The notes: generated by a model not told the origin, from the letters alone. 64,000 bases of DNA from Petunia secreta (GCA_029990175.1 JARKIP010000033.1:14429001-14493000); one strand, 5' to 3'. Positions 1 through 11,859 are shown, counted from the stretch's first letter. A program made the numbers and translations.

Positions 1-137
1 TTTTCAATTCAGGACCCTCCTTGCTTGCTTTTTCTACTTCTTCTTCCCTTTGTCTTTTGATTTCTTGTTGCATTTTGAACTTTTCTTCTCTATGAGCTTG
101 AAGCCTTGCCATCATCTCTTCAGGAGTCAGTGCCTAG
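1..137 (-). other. charged helical protein fragment, unassigned
   Basis: The minus strand stays open from about 137 to the left edge and reads as a highly charged helix (TPEEMMARLQ, then alternating K/E/Q/R, ending in SKEGPELK). It is probably part of a gag or coiled-coil retroelement protein lying outside the window, and it runs opposite to the gag remnant that follows. I do not recognise a domain. Confidence 0.25.
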
Positions 138-216
138 ACAGGCAACCTATAAGTCAAAGGCTCGGAGGGAAGGTCAGCACAAACGCTAGCAAAAAGAATG
201 CCTCGAGCCATCTCTA

Positions 217-1390
217 GTGTGCAAGGACAAGGAGTTGCCTCATATCCCAGATTATAACTTCAACATTTCCACCACGGAGTTGGTAAATGCAATAAATAGG
301 ATGACGGACCGAGGTGCAAGGTTACCGATGGATATAAGGACACCCCAAGGGAAGAGATATCAAAGCTTATACTGTGGGTTCCATGTAGATTATGGACACC
401 CTACCGAAAACTGCAGAGCTCTTTGTCTCGAGGTAGCTCATCTGCTCAAAAAAGGGTTATTGATAGAGTTTCTCACAAACAAGGGGAAGCAAAATTTTGC
501 CAAGAATAAGGGAGGTAATCAACCTCCAAGGGTTCCATCCCCTAAGAGAGTCGTGAATGTGGTAACAAGAGGATCAGAGGTGAATGGTGTAAACTTCGCC
601 GCTGCAAAGAAATTTGTGAGAATTTTAATTACCATGGAGAAGAGGACTCGAATAGATGGTTCGGGTAAAGAAATAGTTTTTGATGACGATGATTATGATC
701 AAATGATGTTTCCCTATCATGATGCTCTGGTAATTATGTTGAGAATAAATGACTCAGATGTTAAATGAGTCTTGATCGACCCCAGCAGCTCGTTTACTAT
801 TATCATCTACGGGGCTGTAAAGAAGATGTGATTGAAGGACCTCGTCATCCCGAAAGAAACCATATTGACAGGGTTTAACAACTCCACAAAAAAGACGATA
901 AGTGAGATGACTCCCACTACTACCTCCGAAGGGGTTGACAAGAAGACAGTGTTTTAAGTTATATCCGAGGATATGGCTTACAATATTATTGGATTCATGA
1001 AATGGTAGTTGTGCCATCTACAGTACACCAAGTTATCAAATTCCCTACCCCCATGGGGAATACGTGCGATCCGAGGCAAGCAGCGAGTGGCGAGGGAGTG
1101 CTACTCAATTGCTATGAAGAATGAAATTGCCCCCGAGTGGCCCATCAAAGTAGCAATGAATCTGCTCGGGATCATGTGAGGAAGAGAGTTCAGTTCTTGA
1201 AGTGGGCCCTCAGAAAGATTTGAGAAGATCCTGGCGCACATACAAGAGCCTCGGAAATAGAAAGTTGAGGACTCAACGATTGAAGAGTTGGAATCTTTTA
1301 CTTTGTCAAGGGAATTCGTCAAGAGGAAGATGTTCGTGGGCAAAGGATCTTGCCGATTGAAAGATCTCCAAGGCAAGCAAGAACCTTTAA
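217..1390 (+). pseudogene. Ty3/gypsy Tat-lineage gag-protease remnant with start of pol
   Basis: The frame is open from 217 to a TGA at 766-768 and shows a Tat-type gag C-terminus. A zinc-knuckle-like segment CGFHVDYGHPTENC is followed by the basic SPKRVVNVV stretch and an acidic DDDDYD. Past the TGA the same frame continues into an aspartic protease: LIDPSSS stands where these proteases have DPGSS, then the AYNII and PSTVHQVIKFPTP blocks. Further stops occur near 829, 956 and 1008. The last recognisable part, a TIEELES block near 1280, resembles the segment just before reverse transcriptase. RT, RNase H and integrase are absent. In life this polyprotein would build the capsid and process itself. 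It is now a non-functional fossil. The Tat assignment is confident; the exact family is not. Confidence 0.8.
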
Positions 1391-2129
1391 ATTAAAATGT
1401 CTCCAATTTCAAGAGTTATTATTTTTGATATTGAGGTATGTTACCCTTCGACAGATTAAATTTTAACCCACAGCATCGAACCACCGACGCTTCAACAATT
1501 GGGTCAAATAATTCTAACCCCATGATTTTCTTTGCTTGACCTTTTCAGGAAGCGAAGGGAAGGACATACAGTACTCGGGTCTTCATCAATTCACACCCGA
1601 CCACTAGGGGGTGTAAGAGGACGGCATGCAGTCAAGATTGACTCGAAGCCTCTCGAACCGGGGACTCAAAGTGGACCCGAAGACTAGCAATATGCATGCC
1701 AGGGACTGACTCCCGTAAATTAGCTTAGTTGATTAAGTTTCTGTCCGAAGTGGCTTTTTTAATAAAAATTTACCTAAAAGTCTTATTGACTGGGTCTTAT
1801 GTAAGCATGGCTTAACTACATTAATGAAATACACTTGATTCGAACATCTATTTATTTCGATGTTAAGTTTTTCCCCTTAGCCATGGCTCAAGAATGAGAC
1901 GTCGTTCTAAGCTAGCGCCGGTACAAAATAAACTTTGTTTAAGTCTTGCAAGCTAAAATATTCTAAAGTGACCTGTCGAAACACTTTCATAGCAAAGTAA
2001 AGACTAATACTTAACAGAATTCAAATTCATTGATAAAGGCCTAAAGGCCACAATAGTTATTTACAGAAGGCTAGATGGCCTTAGCCAAAAAAAAAAAAAA
2101 AAGGGAGAGAGCAAAAGCAGGAAGAAGTC
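1391..2129 (+). other. non-coding remnant between broken pol and antisense ORF
   Basis: No reading frame of note. The pol genes expected here are missing, so a large internal deletion is inferred. It contains an A run near 2087-2102. The tail near 2030-2090 probably corresponds to the 3' untranslated part of the antisense gene. Confidence 0.5.
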
Positions 2130-4659
2130 ATCACTTCTCGAGCTCCTCTTCACTTGAAGTCTCAACCTCAGTGCCTTGTTGTCTTCTTTCTAATCGGTAG
2201 CTTCATCATTCGAGCTCTCACTGCTCAAGGGAAGCTTGTCCATAAGCTCTTGAGCCTTGGTAGCGTCAGCTTCATTCTTGGATTTCTCCTTGTCCAAATC
2301 CACCCCCAGCTTTGCATTGTTTAAAAGTTTCTAGCCTAGTTTGGATAGTTGCAGTTCTTGCACTCGAGCCTTGGTTTCCTTTAGTTTGAGCTTTTCCTAA
2401 AAGGATGCCTCCTTACCTCGAAGGATCCTAACCTCGACCTCAAGCGACTCCTTCTCAGCATCCAACTTGTTCATTTTAACAATATATTATTATGATATTC
2501 TTTGGAGACTCTCTTAACTTTGGCGTAGGCTTCGTCCGTTAGCTTTTCGATTTCAGCGCAATGGTCTTCTTCTTGTGTTCTCATTTGAACCTCGAGAGAA
2601 GAAGAATCTTTGCGAGCTTTAGTTAACTTGAGATCATTTTTTTGAAAGCTTTACGGGCTTGATCCAGCTTGAGGCTAGAGTTGAGTAGTTTCCCTTGAAG
2701 TTTAACCACTTTGGATAGGAGTTCAGACTTTAGAAGCTCCCACTCATCTCCAATCCTCTTGAGGGAGGCACGGTAGACACCCATCTCCACAGCCTTGATT
2801 GCATATACGTAGCTCTGCAAGATATTTGAACGAAGGTTGGAGTAAAAATGGGGATGGTAAAGCCAAAAGAAATTGCAATAAATGAAGGCATACCTGAGCT
2901 ACATGCTGGGTTGAGAAAGCCATCAAATCTCTATGAGAGGTATCATTGGTGCGCTCTCGTTCCAATGGCTCGTGGAGTCCTCTAAGACACATGGGAACAT
3001 CTATTGAATCATCCGAGAGGCAAAAATCAGAAGGGACCTCAATCCTTCTGAACTCCTTTTGGGATACCGAGGTGTTAGAAGGCTCGGAGGCAGAAGGTCG
3101 AGTGCTCGGTGTTTCTCTCTCTTCAGCAGAAGGAAGGCTTTCAGTAGTTTTTCCTTTAACAACTGAAGAAACTTCGTCTTCGCCTACCTTGGCCTTGCTT
3201 TGGCTTTATCGTCAGCATGATCCGATCCCTCGAGCTCAACCACCTCGATCTTATGAGGAACCTCATCGCAAATGGTTTCATCAATCAAACCCCTTCGGAA
3301 CTTCAGTTTCTGCAAGGGACCCAATTAGGCCCGGTAGCTCATTCAAACTGTCTCTAGTATCGGGGACTTCCTTCTTCTTCTCTTTCTTTCCTTTCTTTTT
3401 CGTCTCTTTCGGCTCAGTAGCTGTCCTGTTTGGAAGACCTACAATAGGTGAAAGGAGCCAGCACAAGAAGAGTCTCGAGGGGTTTCAGAAAAGTGAACAA
3501 GTAAAACTTACCGTGCTATTTGCACGCCTACTTGTTTGTTTCCAACGCTGCCAAGATCGTCCATGATCTTTTCGGACACTCTTTAATATCAATTATTGCT
3601 TGAACCAGGGACCCAGTTTTTTGGGGGAACGATTGGAATTGGTTCAGCTGAAAAGTTTGAAGCAAGAGTTAAAAACTGACAAGTTACGAAGGAAAATAAT
3701 TGAATCAACAAAGGCTACAGAAGTGAAACTTACGTGTAGGATTCCACGTCTCGGGGAATCCAGGTCGAGGAGACAGGAGACCGGTCAGGAGGAGAACGAA
3801 GCGATCGCACCATCCTCGGTGTTCCTTGTCTTCGCTTTTTGTGATTAACGAGTACTTGTCTCGATTGTTGAGTTGAAAAACCCCACCTTTGTGCAAAGTG
3901 GGGTAGAAAAGAGAAATTAAATGTTCAAAAGTAAAGGAAACCCCAGCTTCACGACTCAGGTAGTCGAGCCATTGAACGACCCTCAAATACCCGGGGCCAA
4001 GTTGAGCCAAACATAAGTTATGTGTTCGGCAAAAGGTGTCAATTACCTCGTGGACAGGCAAGGTGAATCCTATCGTAAGAGGATAAGTATAGATGAAGGA
4101 CTGCCCTAACACTCTAGCGCAGCGACGGCTCTCCGAGGTAGGAATTCCAATTGTGACCACGTAGCCCCAATTGCACTCTTTCCGAATCAAACCAACGTTG
4201 GCTTGAGTAGTCAAGCTCGGTGTAGTCTGAACTGGGATATTTCTACTGTTCTCGATATCTGCAGCTCTTTGTTCTTGCAATTTGTAAGTCATTTGTAATG
4301 TCAAACTTCAAGGGGATGACATGATGAGGCTCGAGCTCCTTGATGGTGGATTTCTTTTTCTTTGGTTTTGAAGCTTCTGCCTTGGTATGACCACCCACAG
4401 TAACTTCCTCAACCACGGCGTTGTCTTCTTCTTCCTCAATAATTGTTGCATCAGCAGGGTCACGATTGGTAGTGGTCTTGCGCCGCCTTTGGTTATTATC
4501 ACCTGACTGCGACGTCACCTCAGTGTCACCATCATAAGGTGGAACAATGTTAAGAGGTTCTAGAATATTCATCACCTCATTGCTGACAATCATGGTGTTG
4601 ATGGTGGCAGTTGGTTCTCCAAAAAGGCCTGAAGAATTTTGAACGGAGTAGGTTGACAT
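2130..4659 (-). pseudogene. antisense extra ORF of Tat element (gypsy-type 'Transposase_28'-like, broken)
   Basis: Read on the minus strand from an ATG at 4659 (MSTYSVQNSSG). Order: a Ser/Thr- and acid-rich N-terminus with a KPKKKK basic patch; after a frameshift near 4243-4304 a conserved block (FTLPVHEVIDTFCRTHNL, then LGPGYLRVVQWLDYL, LISLFYP and FQLNNR) typical of the plant 'putative gypsy type transposon' family (PF04195); then a degraded middle; then from about 2820 to 2300 a heptad-rich coiled coil (LLKSELLSKVVKLQGKLL); ending in an acidic SSESSNDEATD tail. Extra antisense ORFs between pol and the 3' LTR are known in Tat-lineage elements, but their function is not established. Several frameshifts and stops make this a pseudogene. 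Open frames on the opposite strand, such as 2946-3566, are shadows. Confidence 0.7.
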
Positions 4660-4770
4660 CTTTGATAAGAAGGATGGAGATGAAGAATTCAAATTCAAAG
4701 ATTGTTATGGAATTCTTTTTTCACTATTGCTCAGGAAGTTGTAAGTAAAGAAGGAGAGGGGCAATTTGAG

Positions 4771-4780
4771 CTATATATAG
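4771..4780 (-). promoter_or_regulatory. TATA box for the antisense ORF
   Basis: CTATATATAG lies about 112 bp upstream of the antisense ATG at 4659. The sequence is a near palindrome, so it could serve either strand. Its position just inside or beside the 3' LTR fits an antisense promoter. Confidence 0.45.
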
Positions 4781-4787
4781 TGGAGAG

Positions 4788-5550
4788 TGTCATCATTACT
4801 TTACATGGAAAAGGAGAAAGAAGGATCGCAGCTTATCATCGTCTGTCACGTATGATGGATGAGAATACGAAGTGACAACTGCCTTTTTAAATTTCAGGGT
4901 GCACGTGTGGCCACGTCATCTTCCCGCCTAAATTCATTCCACTCCTTGGGAGTTCTGCCAACTACAAGAGGAGTGAGGGGACTATATGTATTGGGTAAAA
5001 ATTTGACTGTATACGTGGCACCTCAGTGTATGGATCGAGATATGAATCAATGAGAACTTTTTTAAAGAATCACCGAAGCATAAGACTCGTCCTTCGGTGT
5101 GTTAACCTTGGGGTCATAATCTCGCCTCGAGGGATGTTCACCTCGGCGAAAGGGAGCTCGACTCTCCAAGGAGTGGAGCCTACGCCCCAAAAAATGGTTA
5201 CACATCAGTAAGATAAATGGCCTCACAACGGTCGCTCATTAATTAAGTATTTAATAGGTATAATCATGGGTAAACCATGATCATAAAATATGGGGGAGTG
5301 GTTGTAATGGTGTAGTTAATGCATTAATTATCTTTATACACAATCGTCTATAGATAGGCTTGTAATCATCTTGTAAATTCATTCATAACTCAATATAGAA
5401 ATACATAAATTCATTTACTACTTTTCTTTTCAGTTGATCTCACCTTTGCTTGTTATTTTTCCGGTTGATTATTATCTTTGATACAATGAATTTGCTTGTA
5501 AAACCCTATTACGAATTCGATTTATTGTCTTAACCTGGTTTAGGCCAACA
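4788..5550 (+). repeat. 3' LTR of the Tat-type element (left end uncertain)
   Basis: Non-coding, with a T/A-rich poly(A)-signal-like zone at 5330-5440, ending in GGTTTAGGCCAACA at 5550, which gives the expected terminal CA. The left end is not fixed. A TG at 4788 follows a purine stretch, but 4807-4824 is also purine-rich. A second LTR for comparison lies outside the window. Confidence 0.45.
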
Positions 5551-5673
5551 CATATAGCATGTTCAAAATTCATATTATTGCATCTATACTACTTTAATCA
5601 AATTGTTTTAATTGCATGGGACAAATGCTAGTATAACTGATATGTTGATATATTTCGAATGTTATTTAATATT

Positions 5674-6628
5674 TGAGTTGTTAATTCAAGTGATATGTTT
5701 CGACACCGTAATTTACTTATGAACTTCTTTATATTGTGATTTGGTATCTCTTCAAAAAGAAAGAGCAAAAATGTATGATATTGTACTATAAAGTAAATAA
5801 CGTTTTGGGAATCTACTTTACCAGATCGTGGTTATCTAATATCGGGATCATTAGGGCTGGTGCACCTTGTACAGTATTTTTCCACCATTAGTAGGAAAGA
5901 ACTAGTCTACCATCTAGAAAGAAACCCAGCTGACGGGGTAGTCAGGCAGCCGTGAAAATAACTCACGGTGTCAGAAAGTAAATTCAACTCTGGCTTAGAA
6001 ATCTCCCACTATGTAAAGATATGTGATACAATGATTGAAAAACCAGTTTAATGTTTCCTATGGAATTACTGTTGATTATTTTGTTATTGCAGGATTTTTA
6101 TATATGCTTGTCCCGATAAACACGCTACGATTGATATTGTCCTCACTTAGTCTGTGTGACTAACCCTTTCCTTTTCCCCACTCATAAATAAGCTAGTTGA
6201 GGTTGATACTTTGAGCCAAGGCGAGTGACATAGCTGAGGATTAATTCAGTAAGCCCCGCAAATGGTCATTATTTATTCCTTAAATTATTTCAGTCATTAA
6301 TTTGTTTGAATCTAGAGTTTTGCTCCTTAGTCTGTCTTGGGATGTCGTTTTGATTAAAGTTAGTGCTAAAGTACTCTATAGTATTATTGATGTCGTGGAC
6401 AACATAGATTTGGTGTTGTTGAATGTTCTTTAGACTTCACGTAGGCGTTATAAAGTGATAGTTATTTGTTAGACTGGTTTTGGTTGTTGTCTACTGGTAT
6501 AAGAATTTTAGTTTGCTCTCGGTACAGGGGAAACTCTGCCGAATTTTCTGCGGGAAAAAGGTGTACGCTTGCTAGGTGGCCTGCTTGGCCTTGCTCAGCC
6601 GATCAAGGCCATAAATAGGGTTGTGACA
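5674..6628 (+). repeat. probable solo LTR of a Ty3/gypsy element
   Basis: The 3' end (AAATAGGGTTGTGACA at 6613-6628) matches the GTGACA end of Tekay-type LTRs, and the internal GGGGAAACTCTGCCGAA segment near 6528 is typical of them. ATATT precedes a TG at 5674 and follows the end at 6629-6633, a possible 5-bp target duplication. In AT-rich DNA this could be chance, so the left end is tentative. No ORF. Confidence 0.4.
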
Positions 6629-6633
6629 ATATT

Positions 6634-7335
6634 CTTCTTCATCTTTTTAATTTTATACTATTTATGGTAATTTAAAATTAGAAAAATTTAACTCCCTATG
6701 ACGCGTGGCTTACACCCGCTTCATCCAATGATAAAATGCATTTCTATGTAGCCGCATTCTAAAATACTGTTCATTAAAAAATAAGATGATTCACTATAAA
6801 TTTACTTAAAATGCGACTCATTCTTAGTCAAAATAGTTTTGAAAAAATAGACTACAAATATAGAGAATTAAGAGAGTTTTATTTTTACAAAAATAGTGTA
6901 AATTTTCCTTTTTGGTACTACTGGAGGTACAGTTCTATGGTCTCTTTTTAGTAAATCCGTAATCATTTAACAAGGTTTCCAGTATTATAATTACAGTCGA
7001 TGTATTAAACTCGATATAACTAACCAGCAAAAAAGATCTTCAGAAAGATTAGTTGCATACTAAAAATTAAAATTTGTAGTTCCAGCTTAATATATTTTTC
7101 ATAATAGAAGCTTCTATATAGAGGAGTCTTAGTATTTAAAAATTGTAGCCATCATTAAAATGGAATTTGATTTCGTTAGGAAACTAAATTCCAAAACCAA
7201 CTGCTCGTTTAACCAAAACGATTTGGGTTTTGGGAAGGATTACCTAAAGCTTTTGGGAAAAGAAAAATGAAAAAGCCCTCCAAAGCCGTTCACATATAAT
7301 CCTTATTTGACTTGACAATAGATCTACAATTCTTC
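6634..7335. other. AT-rich intergenic DNA
   Basis: No ORF or repeat recognised. The right part is the upstream region of the LEA_2-like gene. Confidence 0.5.
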
Positions 7336-7345
7336 TATATATAAA
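7336..7345 (+). promoter_or_regulatory. TATA box of LEA_2-like gene
   Basis: TATATATAAA lies about 137 bp before the ATG at 7482, implying a start near 7370 and a leader of about 110 nt. Confidence 0.6.
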
Positions 7346-7481
7346 CCCCATAACCCCATGACCTCAAACATACTACAGTTGCAAGTTTCTTCTGCTATTA
7401 TTAACTAAATAAATACCATCTTACATTCGGTTAATTAGATTCTGCAATCTCCTTTTGTCAAGTTTCTTTTTGTTAAATCAA

Positions 7482-8252
7482 ATGGAGAAACCGTATACAT
7501 CGAAAACTATTGACTGCACCAAGTTGACTAATCAAATGCAGAAAACAACAAATATTAAGGGGAAGAATCAAATGGAGATATCAGATTTCAAGACTGTCTC
7601 TATTAATTCCACTAAAGATTCTACCCTCAATATGGCACTATGAATCTTTTTACTTACATTAGCTATAGCACTTGGTATAGCTTTAGCTTTCCGCATGTTT
7701 TATTTTTCTGAGGATACTATCGTGCTTCATGATCCTAAGTTCCAACTTGATTCAATTTCATCCTCTTCATTTTCTGTATCAACTCGTTATGTTCATCCTT
7801 TGATTTTACTAAACCCAAACGATTGGAACCTTACTTTCTCAATTCAAAACCCTAACGATAATTATGTTTTTTACTATGATGATCTCAAGGTCAACATATC
7901 ATATGAAATTAACGTTCTTTGGAACTCTAATGTGTCAAGTAAATTCTATCAAGACGGAAAAACTCAAACCTCTATCGATTCGACATTTGCAGCTTTGCCT
8001 AAGCCATATGAACATTGGATTGGTACATCCATTATTAATGATCTTACTTCTGGCCGGACCAAAAGACTTTCTATCACTTTGAATGGGAGTATTCATATTA
8101 GCAATCATACAACACCTTCTCAAATAATTTGTCACCAAATTCAAGTGTCTTGTAAAGGTTTGCATGTTGAATTCTTAGAAGATGATGAAGCTGGAGTATT
8201 AGCGGTCGGATCAAAAGCTTGCAACGTCATTTCTCGAGACTCGAAATGTTGA
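7482..8252 (+). pseudogene. LEA_2 / NDR1-HIN1-like (NHL) protein gene with in-frame stop
   Basis: Single-exon gene of 257 codons from the ATG at 7482. Codon 54 is TGA (7641-7643). The same frame continues to a TGA at 8250-8252. Right after the stop comes a hydrophobic membrane anchor (IFLLTLAIALGIALAF), then an LEA_2 domain with LLNPNDWNLTFSIQNPN, DDLKVNISYE and several N-glycosylation sites, as in plasma-membrane NHL proteins linked to stress and pathogen responses. The truncated 53-residue product would lack both anchor and domain. An internal ATG at 7695 could give a 185-residue product without the anchor. The rest of the frame is clean, so the stop is recent, polymorphic or an assembly error. 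The track-style start at 7455 is TTG and is not used. No intron seen. Confidence 0.8.
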
Positions 8253-9378
8253 TTATTTGGAGGAATTACTGAAGTCTCTTGGCATGTAGGGATTAAAAAT
8301 AATTAGTGTTTTTCTTTTTTCATTTCTTTTCTAGGCTGCTGGTACGAAGGAAAGTTTAGTTAGTAGTGAAATACATGTAAATATTAATTATTAGTATATC
8401 GGAATATTCTGTTCTTTATAAATACTTCATTATCTTCGATTGTCCTGTATGTTAATATTTTATCTACTCATGAAGTGGCTTTATAAATTTCATGTATAGG
8501 TGGCTTCATATGAATTTCATGTATCGGGGACTAAAGACTAGAAAATTAACATCATATTCGAATTAATCACTGTGCAACGATATATTATTATGGATAAAGT
8601 AAAACAATACAACATAAATAATTATAAGAAGTAATGTTAAAGTCGTTGTCACTAATTACAGATTCTTGTTCGTAGGAGATCAGATTTGACATGGAAATAT
8701 AGAATCCCCAAAGCCCAAGTTTTCCTCCTAAAATGATTATGTTCCAGAAACAACCTGCCACAATACTTAGATTTGTTCCACCTCTACAGTTTGAGTTTGA
8801 GAAACTTATCAAAAGTTCTTCTTGATTCCATACTTAGAATAATAGCATCTCAAATGAAAATAAAGGTAATCAAGCACAAAATTGAGTGTCACACTTCCTG
8901 GCTTTCCCTCTGTTTAGTAGAGAAATTCATGTAAAAATCTGTTGCAGAATCAACCTACCACAATCCTTACATTTGTTCCAGCAGGCCGGTATCCTCTACC
9001 GTTTCAGTTTCAAAAACCAAACTTATCTTATAATTCTTATTGAATTTTTGGAATAACTGTAAGATATGTAGAAATGGAGATAACTACAAAATTGAGGTAT
9101 ACATGTTGTCACGATTGAAATAGTACTTCTCACTGTTTTAGTTATCATTAATTACTCAAATATATTTATATATCCCTGGAAGCTTCTTAATTCTTTTTTA
9201 TGTTCTTTCAACAACTGCACCGATGGTAAATACAAGTGGATTTTCCTGTCATTGCAATGTGTCTTTTTCTCATTTGCAAGCAAGATTCATTATTTTTGTT
9301 ATTTAATAGAAAAACATCCCATAGGAAGCCAGAAAATGGAGCATAAGAGCTAGCACTCAACACTTGATGAACTATATG
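8253..9378. other. intergenic DNA, upstream part duplicated near 11.65 kb
   Basis: No gene seen. From about 9220 the sequence begins to resemble 11.65-11.82 kb, marking the left side of a tandem duplication that includes the peptide gene. Confidence 0.5.
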
Positions 9379-9415
9379 TTTAGGAGCTGACTTTGGTGGA
9401 AAGCCCACATTCAGA
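9379..9415 (+). promoter_or_regulatory. conserved upstream module, copy 1
   Basis: A 37-bp block containing TTTAGGAGCTGACTTT and AAAGCCCACATTCAGA recurs at 11823-11859 with only two mismatches, although flanking and coding DNA have diverged much more. It lies about 275 bp before the TATA box of the peptide gene. A cis-regulatory role is inference. Confidence 0.45.
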
Positions 9416-9688
9416 ATTTTATAATCTCTCCACCCACCTGTGCCATGTCTCTATCTACTATTTATTCCCACTTTCTAATTAACTAAATACTATATTCTAC
9501 CATTATAAAAAGAATTTTTACACGACTACATTTCTTATAAAAGATAAATACAGATAATTAACTATTAAAAAAATGTGATTACCAACATAAAATATAAAGT
9601 AAGTTATTACTTGCTACAATACGTTAAAATATATTGATAGTATACTCATTGGTACACATTATAGTGTTTACATAAGTTAATTCCTTTC

Positions 9689-9696
9689 TATAAATA
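9689..9696 (+). promoter_or_regulatory. TATA box of peptide gene
   Basis: TATAAATA lies 75 bp upstream of the ATG at 9771, with a leader of about 50 nt. The duplicate copy has a TATATATAAA stretch at the matching place (about 11922-11931). Confidence 0.6.
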
Positions 9697-9770
9697 ACTA
9701 GCAATGTGTTGCACCATTACAAGCACAAATATAGCAATATCACACAAAGCATATAGAACTTGGGATTACC

Positions 9771-10079
9771 ATGAAAACTATAGTGCTCTTTCTGCTCTTT
9801 CTTTTAATAGCAACAGATTTGGCCTTTGCTATTAATAGGAAGATGGTAATGGTGGATAATACTGTGAACAAAGACTTGGTGACGAAGAATTTAGAGAGAC
9901 AAAGCAAGGAGAAATTACTTGGCTCAAAATTGGCAATGTCTGATGATACACAGCCTGATATAAATAACCACCATAGCATACCAAGGCAGTCTTGGGATAA
10001 TAGCCCAAATCCCACTTCTCCAGCGAGCACTACTCAAGAAAATGCTTCTGCTGCAAAATCTGCCAATAGCCATGGTTAG
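9771..10079 (+). CDS. small secreted peptide precursor, 102 aa, family not recognised
   Basis: ATG at 9771, TAG at 10077-10079, no intron needed. Residues 1-20 form a clear signal peptide (MKTIVLFLLFLLIATDLAFA). The rest is hydrophilic and lacks cysteines: a charged spacer (21-57), then DDTQPDINNHHSIPRQSW at about 58-75, then a Pro/Ser/Thr/Asn/Ala-rich tail ending HG. This layout (signal peptide, variable spacer, short conserved motif) is that of post-translationally processed plant peptide hormone precursors. The motif does not clearly match CLE, CEP, PSY, IDA or PIP, and is at best weakly like the GLV/RGF pattern, so no family is assigned. A decayed duplicate at 12000-12255 keeps the DxQPDINN core. 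TATA and leader spacing are plausible. Probable real gene. Confidence 0.7.
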   Translation: MKTIVLFLLFLLIATDLAFAINRKMVMVDNTVNKDLVTKNLERQSKEKLLGSKLAMSDDTQPDINNHHSIPRQSWDNSPNPTSPASTTQENASAAKSANSHG

Positions 10080-11640
10080 AAATCATGCATAAATTAGTTT
10101 TTATTGTGTGCTCAAAGGGTACTATATATACCACTACTATATTGTATTAGTGGCAACATAGTTAGGATCTATGGATTAATTCTCATGGAGATATTTAGTA
10201 GCTGTTTATAATGTGTGTTGTTAGTTATATTTGTGTCAATGGTGTACTAGTTTCCTGCTTTATCTGATCCTTTTTTGTTTTCCTCTTTATTTGATCGTTG
10301 AATGTAAAAAAGTTGATATGGTGAGGTGAATAAGTGTAATAATTACACTAAGTGGTCACTTATATCGTGACCTTATATTTAGAAATTGGACAGAATCTCG
10401 GTTTAACATTCTTTGTTTGCCTTTGTGTCCCCTTAACAAAATATGCATCTGTTTCCTACAATTTTTCCATTAGTATCAAGTAGCACTAATTTTTCTGAAA
10501 AGAATGCTGAACCTCAATGTATGAAGATCGCAAATTTTCCATTGTACTAATTTATTAATTGGCTAAATTATACAAATATACAAACATAGTAGCATGTTTA
10601 CAATAAAATAGCAACATTATGTCACTTTTCAAGAATAGCAATATTTTCTTAACATTATATATACAAGTTATTAAAAAAAAAGATTTACTTAATAAAATTG
10701 AAAATATACCCTGCACTAAAATCGCCCATAATTATAGGCATGTCTTTTCATCTGTTCCTGCTTTTTTGGAATTACAACTACCCAATTACTAATTCTATTG
10801 TATATCTTTTGTATGTCTATCGTATGGTGTATGTGTATAGTATGTATAACATATGGCTATTGTATGTGTATTGTATGGCTATTGTATAGCTATTGTATGT
10901 GTATTGTATGACTATTATATGTATATTGTATGGATACTGTTTCTTACGTATGCCTATTGTCAATTTTTAATAGATGGTTTTGTGTAAATTCGTATTTCAA
11001 ATGTTTTAACTTTTGAAACAGAACTCTTTGCTATGCAGCTTGTTTAATTTGAAATTTTATTAATCGACAAGTGGATTGGAAATTTAATTTAGCATTTAAG
11101 AAATCCGAGACAAATAAAAAATTATATTATTAACAAAGTAGTGTAAAAGTCAATTGTTAAGAAAAAATGCTCTCATTGTCTTTGTTTCATTCTATAAACA
11201 CACTTTCTTTTGTCTGTCCATAAAATATGACTCGTTTTTATATTTAATATAACCTTCATAATAAAAAAAGAAACTCATATTATCTTTAATGGCATTCTCA
11301 TGCACCATAGAAATATCATGATATATTTTTAAAATCACAAATTCTAACGGTATATTTTGTATATGTTAAAATATTTCTTTCTCTTATGAACCCCGTGCCA
11401 TTGTTGAATACCACCGAATGATAACTTTTTTAATAATGAAACCCTTTTCGCTATTTCTTTTCCATTAAATTATATTTTTAAATTTGCCTGCATTCTATAT
11501 TTTCTTATAGGTGGCGTGATTAACGGTGCAGGAAAGAATAGAACAATATGAAAATTTTTTATCTTGAAACTTATCCTGCATGATAAATTGAGTAACATAA
11601 TTCATGTATTAATATGGGTATTGGAAGTGGCAAAGGGGGG
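10080..11640. other. AT-rich intergenic DNA between the two peptide-gene copies
   Basis: No convincing gene. It includes the downstream region of the peptide gene and the degenerate short-period repeat at 10797-10950. The 63-codon open frame at 10698 is caused by that repeat. Confidence 0.5.
10797..10950. repeat. degenerate tandem repeat (TGTATGGCTAT-like)
   Basis: Imperfect repetition of TGTATGGCTATTGTATG and variants over about 150 bp, with A/G and C/A substitutions between units. A low-complexity expansion, not coding. Confidence 0.7.
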
Positions 11641-11757
11641 GAGTTACAATTAATAGACTGCAGTGTCGTATTTCTATCATTACAATATGTCCCTGTCTCA
11701 TTTCCAATTATAAATGATTCATCATGCCATACTTTTTAATATAAAAATATCCATTGG

Positions 11758-11784
11758 AAAAAAAAAAAAAAAAAAAAAAAAAAA
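11758..11784. repeat. 27-nt poly(A) microsatellite
   Basis: An uninterrupted A run inside the duplicated upstream region of the peptide pseudogene. The first copy has no such run, so it expanded after the duplication. Its length is liable to sequencing error. Confidence 0.8.
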
Positions 11785-11822
11785 TGGAGCTCTAGAACTA
11801 GCACTCACTGCTAAAAACCTAT

Positions 11823-11859
11823 TTTAGGAGCTGACTTTCGAGGAAAGCCCACATTCAGA
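11823..11859 (+). promoter_or_regulatory. conserved upstream module, copy 2
   Basis: Same 37-bp block as at 9379-9415, differing at two adjacent-zone positions (CTTTCGAGG against CTTTGGTGG). It sits 177 bp upstream of the pseudogene start. Confidence 0.45.

Noticed and set aside
2946..3566. 206-residue plus-strand frame
   Set aside because: Lies over the middle of the antisense Tat ORF, starts with a non-ATG or arbitrary codon, has no domain and low-complexity Ser/Arg/Phe content: a shadow frame.
10698..10889. 63-residue Tyr/Met/Val-rich frame
   Set aside because: Generated by the degenerate TGTATGG repeat.
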